Positions 1 through 11,387 of a DNA stretch of 64,000 nt are shown piece by piece (positions within the stretch are counted from its first letter, which is position 1; each line of letters opens with the position of its first letter). The translations under genes were made by a program, and so were the position numbers. This stretch comes from Micrasema longulum (lineage: Eukaryota > Arthropoda > Insecta > Trichoptera > Brachycentridae), in the NCBI GenBank assembly GCA_022494885.1, contig JAGVSM010003712.1:1-64000 (forward strand), in the 5' to 3' direction. Under the pieces are notes generated by a model that was given only the letters and a program-made list of their open reading frames with translations, made no database searches and was not told the origin of the DNA.

Positions 1-2008
1 TTGTCATTAGGGACAGTGTAATAAACAGTACACTGCCTTTTGCTTTCTGATGGGTTTTTGTATTTCCCATTTCTCCGTCTTTTAATGTTTGAAATATGGA
101 ATAATCCCATTAAATATGCACTTTGCTTCAACCAGTCACCTGCTTCGTAAAATTATTTATGCAACTGCAGTTTTTGATCATAAAGAAGACTTTTACAGTC
201 ATTCTGGCACTTGCAAGTGAACTGAAAAAAAAGTCAACTTTACGGAGGACTGTCAAAAATAACCCTAAATGCCACTTTCTAAGGTTAACATATAAGCAAT
301 ACTACAAATTATTTACCTGGGTGAATATGTATTTCACTTTTGACATTTCGAAAAGCCGTATTTTTATCGCTTTCTTGCCAAAAAATAAATATTCACCCAC
401 CTATCTGATAATTTCGCAGGAGTAATTCGGAAAATGCCCAATGTTTCTTGTAAATTAAGCTATAAAGCTATTTAATCTTCTAAATTATATATGAAATACA
501 TACTAAATTAAACATGAATTTTAGTTAAAACGTTTGAATAAAATTTGTAAAATTTGGTATAACGGGGTCAATTTAGCACTTATTACAGCTATAAATATAG
601 AAAAATCCTTTTAAAATCTCAGATAAATAAGTCTAAGTATCATGCAAATGAACATAAAATACTCCGCTATTCTTAACATTTTAGTAATTTACTCAAAGAT
701 TGTATTTTAAGCCGATATTTTTCCATACTAAAATAATTGAAATATCAGACGCCGTGCAATTCGAAAACGAAATTCGCCGACAATTATTTGGAATTCCCCA
801 TACAAACATAAAATTTTTGACAGCCGGTTCTTCATTTAAAAAATGGCAGAAAATATCACTCACAATTTGGTGATCGTGTTCACTCGATTTCTCCTCCCAG
901 GCTACGTGCTTTGACCCCTGTGCACCTCAGACATCGTTTGCACACCCCTAGATTCTGAACGCTAGTTAAAACTTATCAAAAATTTGTCAAAACAGATTTT
1001 AAAAACAAATCGGCTTACCGAAGTATTCGGAGGACTTATTGCTGGTACAATCACATTTTTAGTAGAACAATATTGTCTCCCTTGGGCTTTTAACTTTTTA
1101 TTTTCACTTAACTTATTAAAACCACTTCTTTTCCGCTTTGTTGTAAAAGGCGTATCCGGATCACAAGTCTCGCGTCCAGCCATTTTGTATGAAATGCTTA
1201 GCGCTGCGATTAATCACGTAGGCCCTTATATGCGTTAATGGGTATTGTACTTAGGCTCCATCCCATATACATGACTTTAGATTGATATAAAATATTTTTT
1301 TCTGGTACATAAATTCTAATTTGTGTTATTGGCGTAGGCATATTGAACATTTCCTCATACTCAACGTCATTTTTTATTTTTTGGTATTTAAGCCCTATTT
1401 TATTACAGGTCTTCAATTGATGACATGCACAACTCGATTCATTCATTACACGGTATCAAACCAATCCGTAATCATAATTTCCTATGTATAAATCAATCCC
1501 ACAGTTTATTTATATATTTTAAAAATAATGTCTCATTCAGTAAAAGTTTTGTCAATTTTTTTCACTCTTCTACCGCGTTCATACAACGGCACTGTGTGTC
1601 ATCATAACTCAAATAATGATACGTAAAATACTTATCCGAGTATCAAAATGATCAAATATAAAATTTTATTAAAAATCTTTTGAGAAAAGTCATAATAAAT
1701 ATCATTCAAACATTATAAATAAAATAATCTCGTGCCACATTGTCACTCATGGACAGTAAAAATGTACTGTGACAAGTCGCCAATTGATAGCTGAATTTTC
1801 AATTAAATCAAAACGAGTTGTGGAGAGAAAAAAATTGTGTTCAAGATGGGAAATCTTTCGTATTATTTTGTATGAAATGTGTTCTTATACAATAATCAGT
1901 TTTCATACTGACTCACTATCAGCAACATTGCCAGTAGGATTTTTTCGGGATGATACTCGTAAGTGTAGGATTCATCATCAAATTGTCAAGATAGAAACTT
2001 CCTTCCAG
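1..2008 (+). other. Intron of PC (left part outside window)
   Basis: No upstream PC exon can be found here, so the exon at 2009 is preceded by an intron of more than 2 kb. The stretch is AT-rich. Apart from the possible reverse-strand exon at 1019-1183 I see no recognisable element; ORFs here look like chance. Confidence 0.6.
1019..1183 (-). pseudogene. Possible first exon of a transposon-derived protein
   Basis: Minus-strand ATG followed by a basic, non-repetitive stretch: KRKRSGFNKLSENKKLK, then GRQYCSTKNVIVPA and ISPPNTS, ending at a GTAAGC donor. The pattern (basic N-terminus, then G-x-Y-x-x-x-x-G/N-x-x-VPA) reminds me of N-termini of transposon-encoded proteins in arthropods. It sits antisense inside a PC intron. 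No partner exon was found, so this is a weak call. Confidence 0.25.
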
Positions 2009-2258
2009 CCGTGGCGCCCCCCAGTGGATACAAGCAGATCCTCGAGGAAGGGGGTCCCGAAGCCTTCGCCAAGGCTGTCAGGGCTAAGAAGGGTCTGCAG
2101 CTGATGGACACAACTTTCAGGGACGCTCACCAGTCTCTCTTGGCCACCAGAGTGAGGTCCCACGACCTGCTCCGAGTAGCTCCGTATGTGGCTCACAACT
2201 TCAGCAACTTGTATTCGTTGGAGAATTGGGGAGGAGCGACTTTTGATGTAGCTCTCAG
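2009..2258 (+). CDS. PC: PC exon a: start of carboxyltransferase domain
   Basis: Acceptor CTTCCAG before 2009, donor GTAAGC at 2259. Two bases complete the previous exon's codon, then VAPPSGYKQ begins at 2011. It contains [15 protein letters not shown]; the metal-binding Asp codon is 2107-2109. It ends in a split Arg codon (AG|G). The first exon in the window is not the first of the gene. Confidence 0.96.
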
Positions 2259-5200
2259 GTAAGCTTAATCTTAAAAGTTCAGTTCAAAAATAATAATGGT
2301 GCATTTCTAAAATTACGAGTAATGTTAAGGAATGTTTACTTTGTGATAAATAATTAATTTTGAAATTACCCATTATTAAATAAACTCAATAGCAGCAGCA
2401 ATAGTAAGCAGGGTGTTTTATTTATTGTGTCATTAAAAATTATAATTTAATCCGAGAAAACAAAAACATAATTTATAACAAAATCGTGATTATAACTTCC
2501 GAGGCATTTTAATTCAAAGAAATTAAAAGCCTAATAACATAGAATATCTACATAGTACATATTTATATGTAGGATTTTTAAAATAGATTTTTTCAAGACA
2601 CATATCTGTATGAGAATTCTGTGCAAATATAGAATCATAACTATCTGTGTTATTTTCTTATTTGTGTAGGTTCCTTCACGAGTGTCCTTGGGAGCGATTG
2701 GAAGATATGCGACGTGAGATTCCCAATATCCCCTTCCAGATGCTGCTGCGTGGAGCTAACGCTGTCGGTTACACCAACTATCCGGATAATGTGGTCTTCA
2801 AGTTCTGCGAACTGGCTGTAAGTTTGTGTTCATCAGTAAAGTATTAGTGAAAAACCGCTCATAGTATTGCTTGCTTTGTAATAGTGAGTGCATTACACTT
2901 TTAGTTCAGTCGTAGGTATGTTGGTTGCAAATAAAAACTACAGATGAATACACTGTAATTGTATTTTTGATCAAAATTACAGTATTTTTTCTCTTATTAC
3001 TCGTAGATTTATACATAAAAGTCACAAACGTTAGTTTTATTTTATTTTATCGAGTAACAATGACAGACAACTGGATATACATACATAGATAACATAAAGA
3101 TATTTATTTATTTATTATATATACGGCCCAATCCAATTACAACAGTTACATGAAGAAACATATACAAGAAACTGAACAAAAAGAAAATAAAAATATGTAG
3201 CAAAGACAAACAAGGGCAATAAAATAACACAATAAACATATAAGACTTCGAGCTAAACCATCTTCATCCGACACTGTTTTAGTGGCGAAGAGATCTACGA
3301 AAATCCGGAAGATCTATCCCAAAGAATTCCAATTTATGTGACGAATCGACTTATCTACACGTTCTGAACATTGGTGCATAAAAACAAAAGTTGCTCTTAG
3401 AAGATTGAATAAATAGTAGATGTTAACTTCTGATGAGAGGGTTGGGAACGTGAAAAGGAATTGATTGCAAAAAAATATTTCTAGACACGTCAGCCTTTAT
3501 AATTATTTACAGCATGTAATGTGTTACAAACAATAAAATAATAAAGTATAATAGCTAAAGAAACTTGTTTGAAAAAAATAAACTTAAGTTATAATAACAG
3601 GAAAAAATAGGAAAATTAATAAAAAATATGCAGATATTTTTTCAGTTATGCTTTAAAAGATTCTAATTAAAATGTTTAATCAAAGCTTTTTTGCAAATTA
3701 CTTTGTTACAATGCGTAGTAAAAATACGCACAAAAGGTCCCAAAATCAAATAATATGCAATGAAAAATAATTACGAATTTTATTTGAGTTAGGTTAGGTT
3801 TGTAAAAGATTTGCCTTTTTAATTTTCATTTGTGTTTGGTCAGGTATGGCTAGTAAAATGTGAGGAATTAGTATGATTAATTATGCTTATAAATGGTTTA
3901 TTTCTACCGCATTCTCACATTGACTTTTATCTTTAAGGTGAAATCGGGAATGGACATATTCAGAGTGTTTGACTCCCTAAACTACCTCCCTAACTTGGTA
4001 CTCGGTATGGACGCAGCGGGTAATGCCGGAGGTGTTGTGGAAGCTGCTATCTCGTACACAGGAGATGTGTCGGATCCCAAGAAGACCAAATATGACCTCA
4101 AGTACTACTTACAAATGGCCGATGAGCTTGTCAAAGCAGGTTTGTATCATAATGAAGTCTTTAGAAATTATAAGCTTTGTTCACATTATGCTTGAACAGA
4201 TTGATACTGTTTTTATTCTTTGAATGAATTATTTAGGTTTATCTACTTATTTTGAGTTGTCTAACCTCACCTTGACTTTGTCCTAAATATGGTTTGTCAT
4301 CACAAACTGGTTGACATTTGGCGTTGACTGAGGGATTTAAAATACTCTACTTCATTTATATCACATTTTTTCTAGGTACTCATGTTCTCTGCATTAAGGA
4401 TATGGCAGGCCTTTTGAAACCTCAAGCAGCAAAGTAAGTTTATAGTTTTTTTTTCTAGTAATTCTTTAACAAAATTATTTTTGACTTGGTGATTGGTGGA
4501 AACAAAGTCTATGATGCGGCACACTTTCAACAAAATAAATGTGCGATTCAAGACACGAGGTCTTATTGTGGCGGGTGATCAAAGGATACTAAGGTGGGAA
4601 GTGAACACTGGTTGTGGGTACAAAAAGGGATGTAGAGGTTGTGACAATATTTGAACAAGTCATACCCACATAATTCGCAACCAATTCGGCTGGATAAAGC
4701 GTCAAGTATCTCACATACATCTAGCGCTGGGTCTTTGATTCGTACATAAAAATATTTAAAAATCTTATTGCAATTTCCCAGAATGCTGATTGACGCCATC
4801 CGGCAGCGCCATCCTGATGTGCCGATCCATGTGCATACGCACGACACGTCCGGCGCGGGCGTGGCGTCCATGTTGGCGTGCGCAGAGGCCGGGGCAGATG
4901 TTGTAGATGTGGCCGTGGACTCCATGTCTGGCATGACCAGCCAGCCGTCAATGGGCGCCCTTGTGGCCTCCCTCCAGGGGACCCCTCTGGACACATGTGA
5001 GAGATTGCTTTACTTTATTTATTTAACAATAAGGAAGTTCAGTGGTTTTTTTATTTTTTAATATACTATCAAACTAAGTCAAAAAATATCAATTCATTTT
5101 GATGTATCATTGCTATGATTTTTTAAAACTATGTTATTTTAAAAATCCTCACTGAAACTTCCGTATGTGATTGCCTGTAATCGCCTCCTAGACAACAATA

Positions 5201-8200
5201 TTTTTGTATTGAAAAAGCCAGGACAAAAGTGGGACATTAAAAATACTACAAAATGACTTAGACATTACAATGACTTACCTACATGAGATGAGATGGGATA
5301 TAATGACTGATGAGGACTCTACTAACCACACACAAAATTACATTATTTCACCTGATATATACTTACAACGCATATTAGTTTTTAAAATTATAAAGAAATT
5401 AAGATCGATAAATATTTTTATCCAGGTTTGGATCTCAAGAATGTATCCGAGTATTCGGCCTACTGGGAGCAGACCAGAACTCTGTATGGCCCATTCGAGT
5501 GTGCAGTGACTATGAAGTCAGGTAACGCTGACGTGTACCTCAACGAGATTCCCGGGGGACAGTACACCAACCTCCAATTCCAGGCTTTCAGCCTCGGCCT
5601 GGGAGATCAGTTTGAGGCCATCAAGAATGCTTACAGGTTAAAAAGGACATTTTATAAAAGTATAAATTAATTCATTGTCTATCCTTATATCGCCGAATCA
5701 ACGCCAAAATAACTTTAATTTTTAAGGTTTAACATCAACAATGGTATCCAAAGATACTGCGAGAAACATTGATATCTTCGGAGACTCATTAAGCATCTTC
5801 AAGAAGAGGGTTTTGCCATTATCGCTGTCCTTTATCAAGCATGGGCAACCTTTTTCTAGCCTGGCCAGAATATCAAAATAACACATACAAAACATATAAG
5901 TTCTAGTAATCAGTGAACAACACCACCTAGACGAATTTTTCATTAAGAATATTTAAGAACTTATTTATTATTTAATAATTGTTTTTACTGTGTTGGTAGC
6001 ACAAAGACTCTCTCTCTGCATATTCTCTTGTCAGTCTTAAAGTCTCTTGATTTTAAACTATTGGCCCCGAAATAAGCCAGTTGTTTTAAATGTTGCCTTT
6101 ATAGGTGTTATCACCTTCATAACACCTATTCTCCTCTACGGATGCGAATCGTGGCACCTCACTAGTGCCCAGCAACAAATACTGAGTTTTAAAAATAGAT
6201 GTCTCATAAGAATCTTGGGTGTGCGGTGGTTTGACTTTGTAAGGAATTAATTAATAACTGACAACTGTCATCAAGCCAAGGCTTGGCCATATACTGCGGA
6301 TACCTTCTGAGGGCCTTAACCAGGCTTGCCTCCTGTACAAGGTATCATGTCCTCTACGTCCTTGACGTCCACTGCTGACTGTTCGTCGGCAGTTCATGTC
6401 AGAACTACGGGACGAGAACCTGACTTGGGAGGTTGCAGAGGTACTGGCAGCTGACAGAGATGCCTGTAGGACCTTTGTGGATACCACATGTTCCGACTAG
6501 GGAGCGAACAAGGAATGATAAATGAAATAAAAATTAAAAAGACATGTGATGCACCCTGGATTGAAATATTTTTATTGATGAATAACTGCAATTCTAGTCT
6601 AGTTAAATTCTATTTAACATTACACATACTGACGCACTCTGGATTGAAATTATTCCAATGTTCTCACTGCATTGAATTATTTTCTTTAAAATCTAATTTT
6701 TACAGTAGTGCTCAAAATGATGACTAAATACAGTTAATGATAAACCCTGGTACTGATGAGATATCTACCTCTCCTTTCCTATTTCAGAGAGGCCAATATG
6801 ATCCTTGGTGACATCATCAAGGTTACTCCATCATCCAAAGTGGTCGGCGATCTCGCCCAGTTCATGGTGCAGAACAAGCTTAGTTCCGAGGAACTTCTCG
6901 CTAAAGCTGAAGAGCTCTCCTTCCCCAAGTCTGTAGTGGAGTTCCTTCAGGGAGCAATCGGCACACCTTACCAGGGATTCCCGGAACCATTCAGGTAGGG
7001 GTCAGCTTAGGTTATAAAACTGTTTTCAAATACTAAATGTATTATAAATTTTTGTTTTTACATCGCAGTAAATGAAATCCATTTTTCCTTCACTACATTA
7101 GTAGTTAGTATTAGTCAATTTCATTAGTATTAGTCAATATCAATTTCATAAATAAGTACACGGAATTAAAACCCAAAAGAATGAAGAATTTCTTCATTAA
7201 TTCTGAGTTTGTCGATGTCTCATTATTTTTGTTATTATTATGAATTTAGATCTAAAGTTCTCAAAGACATGCCAAAAATCGATGGAAGACCGGGAGAAAA
7301 GATGCCACCTATGAATCTTGAGAAGTTGAAGAAAGATTTGCAAGAAAATTATCCAGCAGTAAGTAATCTTAATTTTAATTTTTTCTTTCACCATTTTCTT
7401 GGTATTTCAGAGTTAAAACCCATACATAATATCGTCGCCATTCAGGGAAAAGTCACTAACCCTAAAAATGACAGTGGCGAGTTAAATATGCCACATTTGA
7501 AGCGTAAAATTATGTTCTTTAAGAGGCTGATAATGTAACAGAGCTGGTATTCCAATCGCTCTCGTGGCCGTATTATCTCGTGTATTTACATACAAAATAC
7601 ACAAAAAAACTGTTTTCTCGTGCCGCGAAAGTAGTTTACAATAGCACCCCTGGATAAACAAATTTATTATAAAGACAAGAATTAATTATGTTGTATACAT
7701 AAAACCTCCAAAACGCAAAAATCTGATTTTTCCTTGGTCTCCAAACTTTGCAATTTCTCAAAATGATGTTATTTGGGTTAGTGACTTATGCCTGAACGAT
7801 AACGATATGATGAAATACATCCATAAAGCACAACTGACTTCAAAAATATCAATATCCTTAAAACTCTCTTCTGTTCCCTAGTTCGCCCGCACCTAGAGTA
7901 TTCCTCTGTTATCTGGTTTCCATATTATGATGTTCACATCGAAAATATTGTATCAGTTCAACATCGATTTTTAAGAAAGATAGGCTGGGCTTATCCAGAA
8001 ACCAATATACGTATAATGAGTTAGAAACTAGCCTAAATATATCTTCTCTTCAAGACTGTCGAAATAAATCCGACCTTCTAGTCCTATTTAAAATTTTCAA
8101 CTCACTCTTTGATGCGCCTGAACTACTGAGCTCAATAAAATTAAATATCACAACTAGAAGCCTCAGACAAAACTTACTCTTTCATACCGATAACCATAGA

Positions 8201-11200
8201 ACTAACTATGTTTTTCATTCCCCTAAGCCCAGAATTCTTAGGTCTGCCAACAAACATACCAGTCTTGATTTCTTGGATAACACGTTGTCTTCTTTCAAAC
8301 GATCACCGAATCAAATTCAATTATAAACACCTCTCTCCCGCTTCCACTCCCACCAAGTCTACTATATACCATTGTGTCTTTCTACTTTCCTTTATAATAA
8401 TTTTCTATGCATAAATATGTCTTTAAAAATGCCCATTGGACGTATATATAAATAAATAAATAAAATAATGTTTTACCGTGGTTTCATAAAACATAAATTG
8501 TATTTTCTAGATTACTGATCGCGAAGTGATGTCTTCAGCTCTGTACCCACAAGTCAATGCGGATTATTTACGGTTTAAAGATCAATATGGACCAGTAGAT
8601 AAGCTCAATACGAGGGTATTCTTAGTCGGTCCAAAGGTAACTCGTATTCATTTATTTCTTAATATAAGTACAGTGACTGATCTGTAACAGAAACACAGAA
8701 AAATCTACACATTTTACAATTTTACTATAAAAACAGGCACCCAGTAAGACATAGAGCACTCCATTGCAGTGTATCTAAATCATTTTTATTACATGGAAGG
8801 TAAGGTGTAAGGTGATATCAACTCCAGATTATCAGGTAGAACCACCTTCCCACCCCTAGGGGTTTGTGTGTTCGCCCACATGCTCGAGATTCCAGGTTTG
8901 ATTCTCGGTAAAGTCGATATTTACGGCTCGACTTTGTAAGGAATGAAGAAAAAAGAGAACTGACACAGAAAACTCCAATGACAAATGTCATCAAGCGGAG
9001 GCGATGCTGTTGGCCGGGCTATGTACTGCAAATGCCTCTTGAGAGTCTTAACCACGCTTGCCTACTTTACAAAGCATCAGGTTTTCGACGTCCATTGCTG
9101 ACTGTTCGTCAGCAGTTCATGTCAAAACTATGGGATGCGACTCTGACTTGTGATGTGCGCAGGAGCTAGCAGCCGACGGAGATACCTGGAGGCTTTTTGT
9201 GGACATCATATACTCCAACTAGGAAGCGGACATGGAACGATGATGATGAAAGGCCGGTTTGAAATATGGTTTTGAAACGTAGTTATATATAGCAATGTTT
9301 CATTGTCCCCGGATTGGAACCTGAAGCGTAAGACTGGTCACCTTACCTTCATGTAACATTATTTTGTAAAAAAATAAGTTCAGTGGTTTTTTTATATTAT
9401 TTTTATTTGTTAATAGATTATCAAACTAAGACAAAATTAAAAAAATTAAATTAATTATGTCTCGTATTATCAGTGCTATGATTAAGTTTTGTAATTACTT
9501 TGCCAGTGATGTCACAAGTTCTAGTCGGTGAGTTCTGCTGATTGATGAGTTGGCTTCCCGGAAACAGGAAATCTTTCACATTACTCTATCATTGGTTGAT
9601 TCGGTGATTAGATTGATTGATTGATTGGTTGATTCGGAAGAACTTCCGACGTAATTCAAAGTATTTAATATTTATTGATTTTTCTAGGCATTTTTGGGAT
9701 ATATACTTCGCTGTACAATTAAATGCTCTAATTTTTGCCTCATGTAAGAAAACACTTTTTGCATCCACTTTCCCATAGCACTGAACTTCCTCATTGAAGG
9801 TCTATGAGGAAAAATGTGAATTAATCATCGACAATAAATATTAGTAAATATATGCATATAACCACAGACATTTCTTATTATTTATCTACCGGTTTACACT
9901 AGTTACACTAACATGCAAATACTATAATACCAAAAATATAAAATAAAAATAATTAGTGAACGTTGGTGTTAGCTTCTAATGTGCTTCTACATCCTATCGG
10001 CATGTTGGTTCTACATTTTTGTTTAACTACTACGGTGAAGGTGTACAGTGGGGTTTGCACGGTAATTACAATTTCATGATGATATTCTTGTTTTAAGGTC
10101 GGTGAAGAGTTCGAGGTAAACATTGAGAAGGGAAAGACTCTGGGTATTAAGACCCTCGCCATGTCCGATGACCTGACAGCCAATGGACTGAGGGAAGTAT
10201 TCTTCGAGCTCAACGGACAACTGAGATCTGTATTCATCAAAGACGAAAAAGCCAGCAAGGTAAGATGATACACCTAATACTCATAGATCGCATTTCGAAA
10301 AATGGTGTACAGAACAAAAAATAAGATAAGTTATTTTTTGTTTTGTTCACTATTTTGTAAAAAGGACCCTAAATTATATTGTAATGGTTATTTGTTACAA
10401 TCAATAAAGTGTAAAGTTTCCGCAAACCAAGTCTTGTAAAATTTCCATTGAAAATAAACGTAAAAATTGCATTTTTCAATAAAAAAAATGATAAAAGCGC
10501 CATCAATGAATAACTAGTTTCATATTTTGTTTTAGAATCACCTTAACATCTTATTTATACATATTTTCAGACTATGCACATTCACCCGAAAGCGACGAAA
10601 GGAGATAAGCACCAAGTTGGGACTCCGATGCCCGGAACAGTTATTGGTAGGTTTTATTCGCATTAACTTGTGATTTTAAAAAAAAAACTTTTTATAAATG
10701 GTTCTCTTTTTTTTCTGCCTCGCGGTGGTGTCGCATGAGGTTCTGGGTTCAATGTCCCCCGAGATCGAAATTCAGTATTTGTTTTATAGGTGTGTTTTTT
10801 TACTACAATATTTCGTGAATGTGAGACTGGTCAACTGGCTATTCTCTACAAAGTAAAAGCGGATTAGCTGTATAAACAAAATAAATTATTTAAATAACAT
10901 TTTTTTTTATACATCTTCAATTTCAGGTTACTGGCGAGATACTGTAAATCTGTATCCAAATATACACATTTTCGTACAAAAAATTTGGCTATATTTTATA
11001 GACGAGTGGGTTATTTGTGGAAGCGATTAACGCAACTCGTTAAATGTCTTTAGTCCTTTATTATACGTATTGTTCTGAGTTGCCTCGATTCTTGTTTTTG
11101 GGAGTCTGATACATTCACCACAGGATTTCTATCCTAATGAATTTTTGTATTACGCTGTAGGCACCTTTAGAATATAAAATTTGCAATACCATTTCTTTGA

Positions 11201-11387
11201 ATGTTGTTTTGCAGAAATTAAAGTTAAGGAAGGTGACAAGGTTGAGAAAGGTGCCGCTCTCGCCGTTATATCCGCCATGAAGATGGAGATGGTCGTCCAA
11301 GCGCCGATGGCTGGAGTTATCAAGTCTCTAGAAATTAGTAACGGCCTCAAACTGGAAGGGGATGATCTCATCTGCACCATCGAGTAG
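2009..11387 (+). CDS. PC: Pyruvate carboxylase, C-terminal half (12 exons, 5' part outside window)
   Basis: Pyruvate carboxylase makes oxaloacetate from pyruvate, bicarbonate and ATP in mitochondria. Joined exons 2009-2258, 2670-2817, 3938-4139, 4376-4433, 4782-4996, 5426-5636, 6788-6994, 7250-7358, 8511-8636, 10098-10259, 10571-10646 and 11215-11387 give 644 residues with no frame break; every intron is GT-AG. They cover the carboxyltransferase domain ([10 protein letters not shown] with the metal Asp, CIKDMAG with the Lys that is carbamylated in the family, HTHD metal ligands, [11 protein letters not shown]), the PC allosteric/tetramer region and the biotin carrier domain (SAMKMEM, biotin Lys codon 11280-11282). 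The length equals that part of the usual ~1180-residue enzyme. The biotin carboxylase half must lie upstream of position 1. All visible catalytic motifs are intact, so the gene looks functional. Confidence 0.97.
2670..2817 (+). CDS. PC: PC exon b
   Basis: Acceptor TTGTGTAG, donor GTAAGT at 2818. It encodes [10 protein letters not shown] through [10 protein letters not shown] and includes the strongly conserved [17 protein letters not shown] stretch of the carboxyltransferase barrel. It ends in phase 0. Confidence 0.96.
3095..3470 (-). mobile_element. 3' end of a non-LTR retrotransposon (tail only)
   Basis: Read on the minus strand, it ends in GGCCGTATATATAATAAATAAATAAATA, like the other jockey/R1-type LINE tails in this window. 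No convincing coding sequence is left. It lies in a PC intron. Confidence 0.35.
3938..4139 (+). CDS. PC: PC exon c
   Basis: Acceptor ATCTTTAAG, donor GTTTGT at 4140 (weak after the first bases). It encodes [19 protein letters not shown] through ADELVKAG with the conserved [14 protein letters not shown]. It ends one base into a Gly codon completed by the next exon. Confidence 0.96.
4376..4433 (+). CDS. PC: PC exon d: carbamyl-lysine exon
   Basis: A 58-bp exon between TTTTTTCTAG and GTAAGT. It encodes [19 protein letters not shown] plus two bases of a Lys codon. The Lys of CIKDMAG (codon 4396-4398) is the residue carbamylated to bind the active-site metal in this family. Confidence 0.95.
4782..4996 (+). 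CDS. PC: PC exon e: HTHD metal-ligand exon
   Basis: Acceptor ATTTCCCAG, donor GTGAGA at 4997. It encodes [15 protein letters not shown], then [11 protein letters not shown] (metal His codons 4834-4836 and 4840-4842), and ends GTPLDT plus one base. It is clearly more GC-rich than its flanks. The codon split with the next exon is Cys, at a position that varies in the family. Confidence 0.96.
5033..5165. mobile_element. Short TIR element (MITE), GGAAGTTCAGTG family
   Basis: It starts AGGAAGTTCAGTGG and ends CTCACTGAAACTTCC, imperfect inverted ends. Its left 90 bp match the element at 9376-9790 (shared TATCAAACTAAG and GCTATGATT blocks). It looks like an internally deleted copy in a PC intron. 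Confidence 0.5.
5426..5636 (+). CDS. PC: PC exon f
   Basis: Acceptor TTTATCCAG, donor GTTAAA at 5637. It encodes [17 protein letters not shown], then [21 protein letters not shown] and ends in a split Arg codon. The Thr of GGQYTN is the residue implicated in proton transfer between biotin and pyruvate in this family. Confidence 0.96.
6060..6520 (+). mobile_element. RTE-type LINE fragment, C-terminal part of pol
   Basis: Reads [19 protein letters not shown], then [17 protein letters not shown], the classic end of the reverse-transcriptase domain in RTE-like LINEs. It then breaks by stop and frameshift but continues into sequence closely related to the copy at 8926-9253. It lies in the PC intron between exons f and g, same strand as the gene. 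Confidence 0.75.
6788..6994 (+). CDS. PC: PC exon g
   Basis: Acceptor CTATTTCAG, donor GTAGGG at 6995. It encodes [32 protein letters not shown] and [18 protein letters not shown], ending in a split Arg codon after GFPEPF. This is the end of the carboxyltransferase region. Confidence 0.96.
7250..7358 (+). CDS. PC: PC exon h
   Basis: Acceptor GAATTTAG, donor GTAAGT at 7359. It encodes [18 protein letters not shown] through QENYPA, the start of the PC allosteric/tetramerisation region. It ends in phase 0. Confidence 0.95.
7538..7653. mobile_element. Short TIR element, CCAG-GS-TGSTATT ends
   Basis: Ends are CAGAGCTGGTATTCC and, inverted, CCAGGGGTGCTATTG. They resemble the ends of the insert at 13279-13383. 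It is about 116 bp, within the PC intron after exon h. Confidence 0.35.
7785..8460 (+). mobile_element. Jockey/CR1-like LINE fragment, 3' part of pol with tail
   Basis: Reads [20 protein letters not shown] and [12 protein letters not shown], the typical thumb region of jockey-like reverse transcriptases. A C-terminal part follows, ending [15 protein letters not shown] stop, then a short 3'UTR and a TAAATAAATAAAT tail at about 8450. One frameshift was noted near 8000. It fills most of the intron between PC exons h and i. Confidence 0.8.
8511..8636 (+). CDS. PC: PC exon i
   Basis: A 126-bp exon between TATTTTCTAG and GTAACT, with no ATG-started ORF of notable size, so easily missed. It encodes [19 protein letters not shown] through TRVFLVGPK, which joins the flanking exons in frame. 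The intron before it (7359-8510) is largely LINE and MITE sequence. Confidence 0.95.
8740..8815 (-). repeat. SINE family A, 3' part fragment
   Basis: Contains ATTGCAGTGTATCTAAA and TTACATGGAAGGTAAGGTG, matching the minus-oriented copies at 24735-24870 and 43705-43850. Confidence 0.45.
8860..9365 (+). repeat. SINE family A copy, apparently split by a LINE
   Basis: The left part (8860-8925) has a degenerate tRNA-like head with B-box-like GGTTTGATTCTC. The right part (9254-9365) has the family body (ATTTCATTG, CCTGAAGCGTAAGACTGG, CACCTTACCTTCATGTAAC). The LINE piece at 8926-9253 with its ATGATGATG tail sits between them. Confidence 0.4.
8926..9253 (+). mobile_element. RTE-type LINE, C-terminal fragment
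   Basis: Reads [29 protein letters not shown] and [17 protein letters not shown], the end of pol in RTE-like elements, then an ACGATGATGATGA tail. It is closely related to 6240-6520, so two copies of one family sit in neighbouring PC introns. Confidence 0.65.
9376..9790. mobile_element. TIR element (MITE), GGAAGTTCAGTG family
   Basis: Left end AAGTTCAGTGG, right end CACTGAACTTCCT. Interior blocks are shared with 5033-5165, and the GGTGAGTTCTGCT...TTGGTTGATTCGG block with 46115-46300. It is about 415 bp, in a PC intron. No transposase is visible. Confidence 0.5.
10098..10259 (+). CDS. PC: PC exon j
   Basis: Acceptor TGTTTTAAG, donor GTAAGA at 10260. It encodes [15 protein letters not shown], then [15 protein letters not shown] and ends KDEKASK in phase 0. 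This is the end of the tetramerisation region. Confidence 0.96.
10571..10646 (+). CDS. PC: PC exon k
   Basis: A 76-bp exon between ATATTTTCAG and GTAGGT. It encodes [17 protein letters not shown] and TPMPGTVI, the linker into the biotin carrier domain, plus the first base of a Glu codon. Confidence 0.95.
10715..10860 (+). repeat. SINE family A copy, degenerate
   Basis: Contains GCCTCGCGGTGGTGTCGC, GGTTCTGGGTTCAATGTCC (B-box-like) and then TACTACAATATTTCGTG and GTGAGACTGGTCA, in the same order as the better copies at 25190 and 32060. It lies in the last PC intron. Confidence 0.4.
11215..11387 (+). CDS. PC: PC terminal exon l: biotin carrier domain
   Basis: Acceptor TTTTGCAG. It encodes [13 protein letters not shown], then SAMKMEM with the biotinylated Lys at 11280-11282, and ends [11 protein letters not shown] followed by TAG at 11385-11387. 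The usual end of the enzyme is LEGDDLI..IE, so the stop is authentic. Confidence 0.97.

Noticed and set aside
984..1238. 84-codon plus-strand ORF inside the PC intron with hydrophobic stretches
   Set aside because: It does not fit the missing PC segment before VAPPSGYKQ and is antisense to a more plausible exon-like sequence; no splice sites fit.
1769..2104. 111-codon plus-strand ORF overlapping the first PC exon
   Set aside because: It is in a different frame from the PC coding sequence and crosses the acceptor at 2009.
3775..3805. TTAGG telomere-type repeat
   Set aside because: Only about two imperfect units (GTTAGGTTAGG); chance level in an AT-rich intron.
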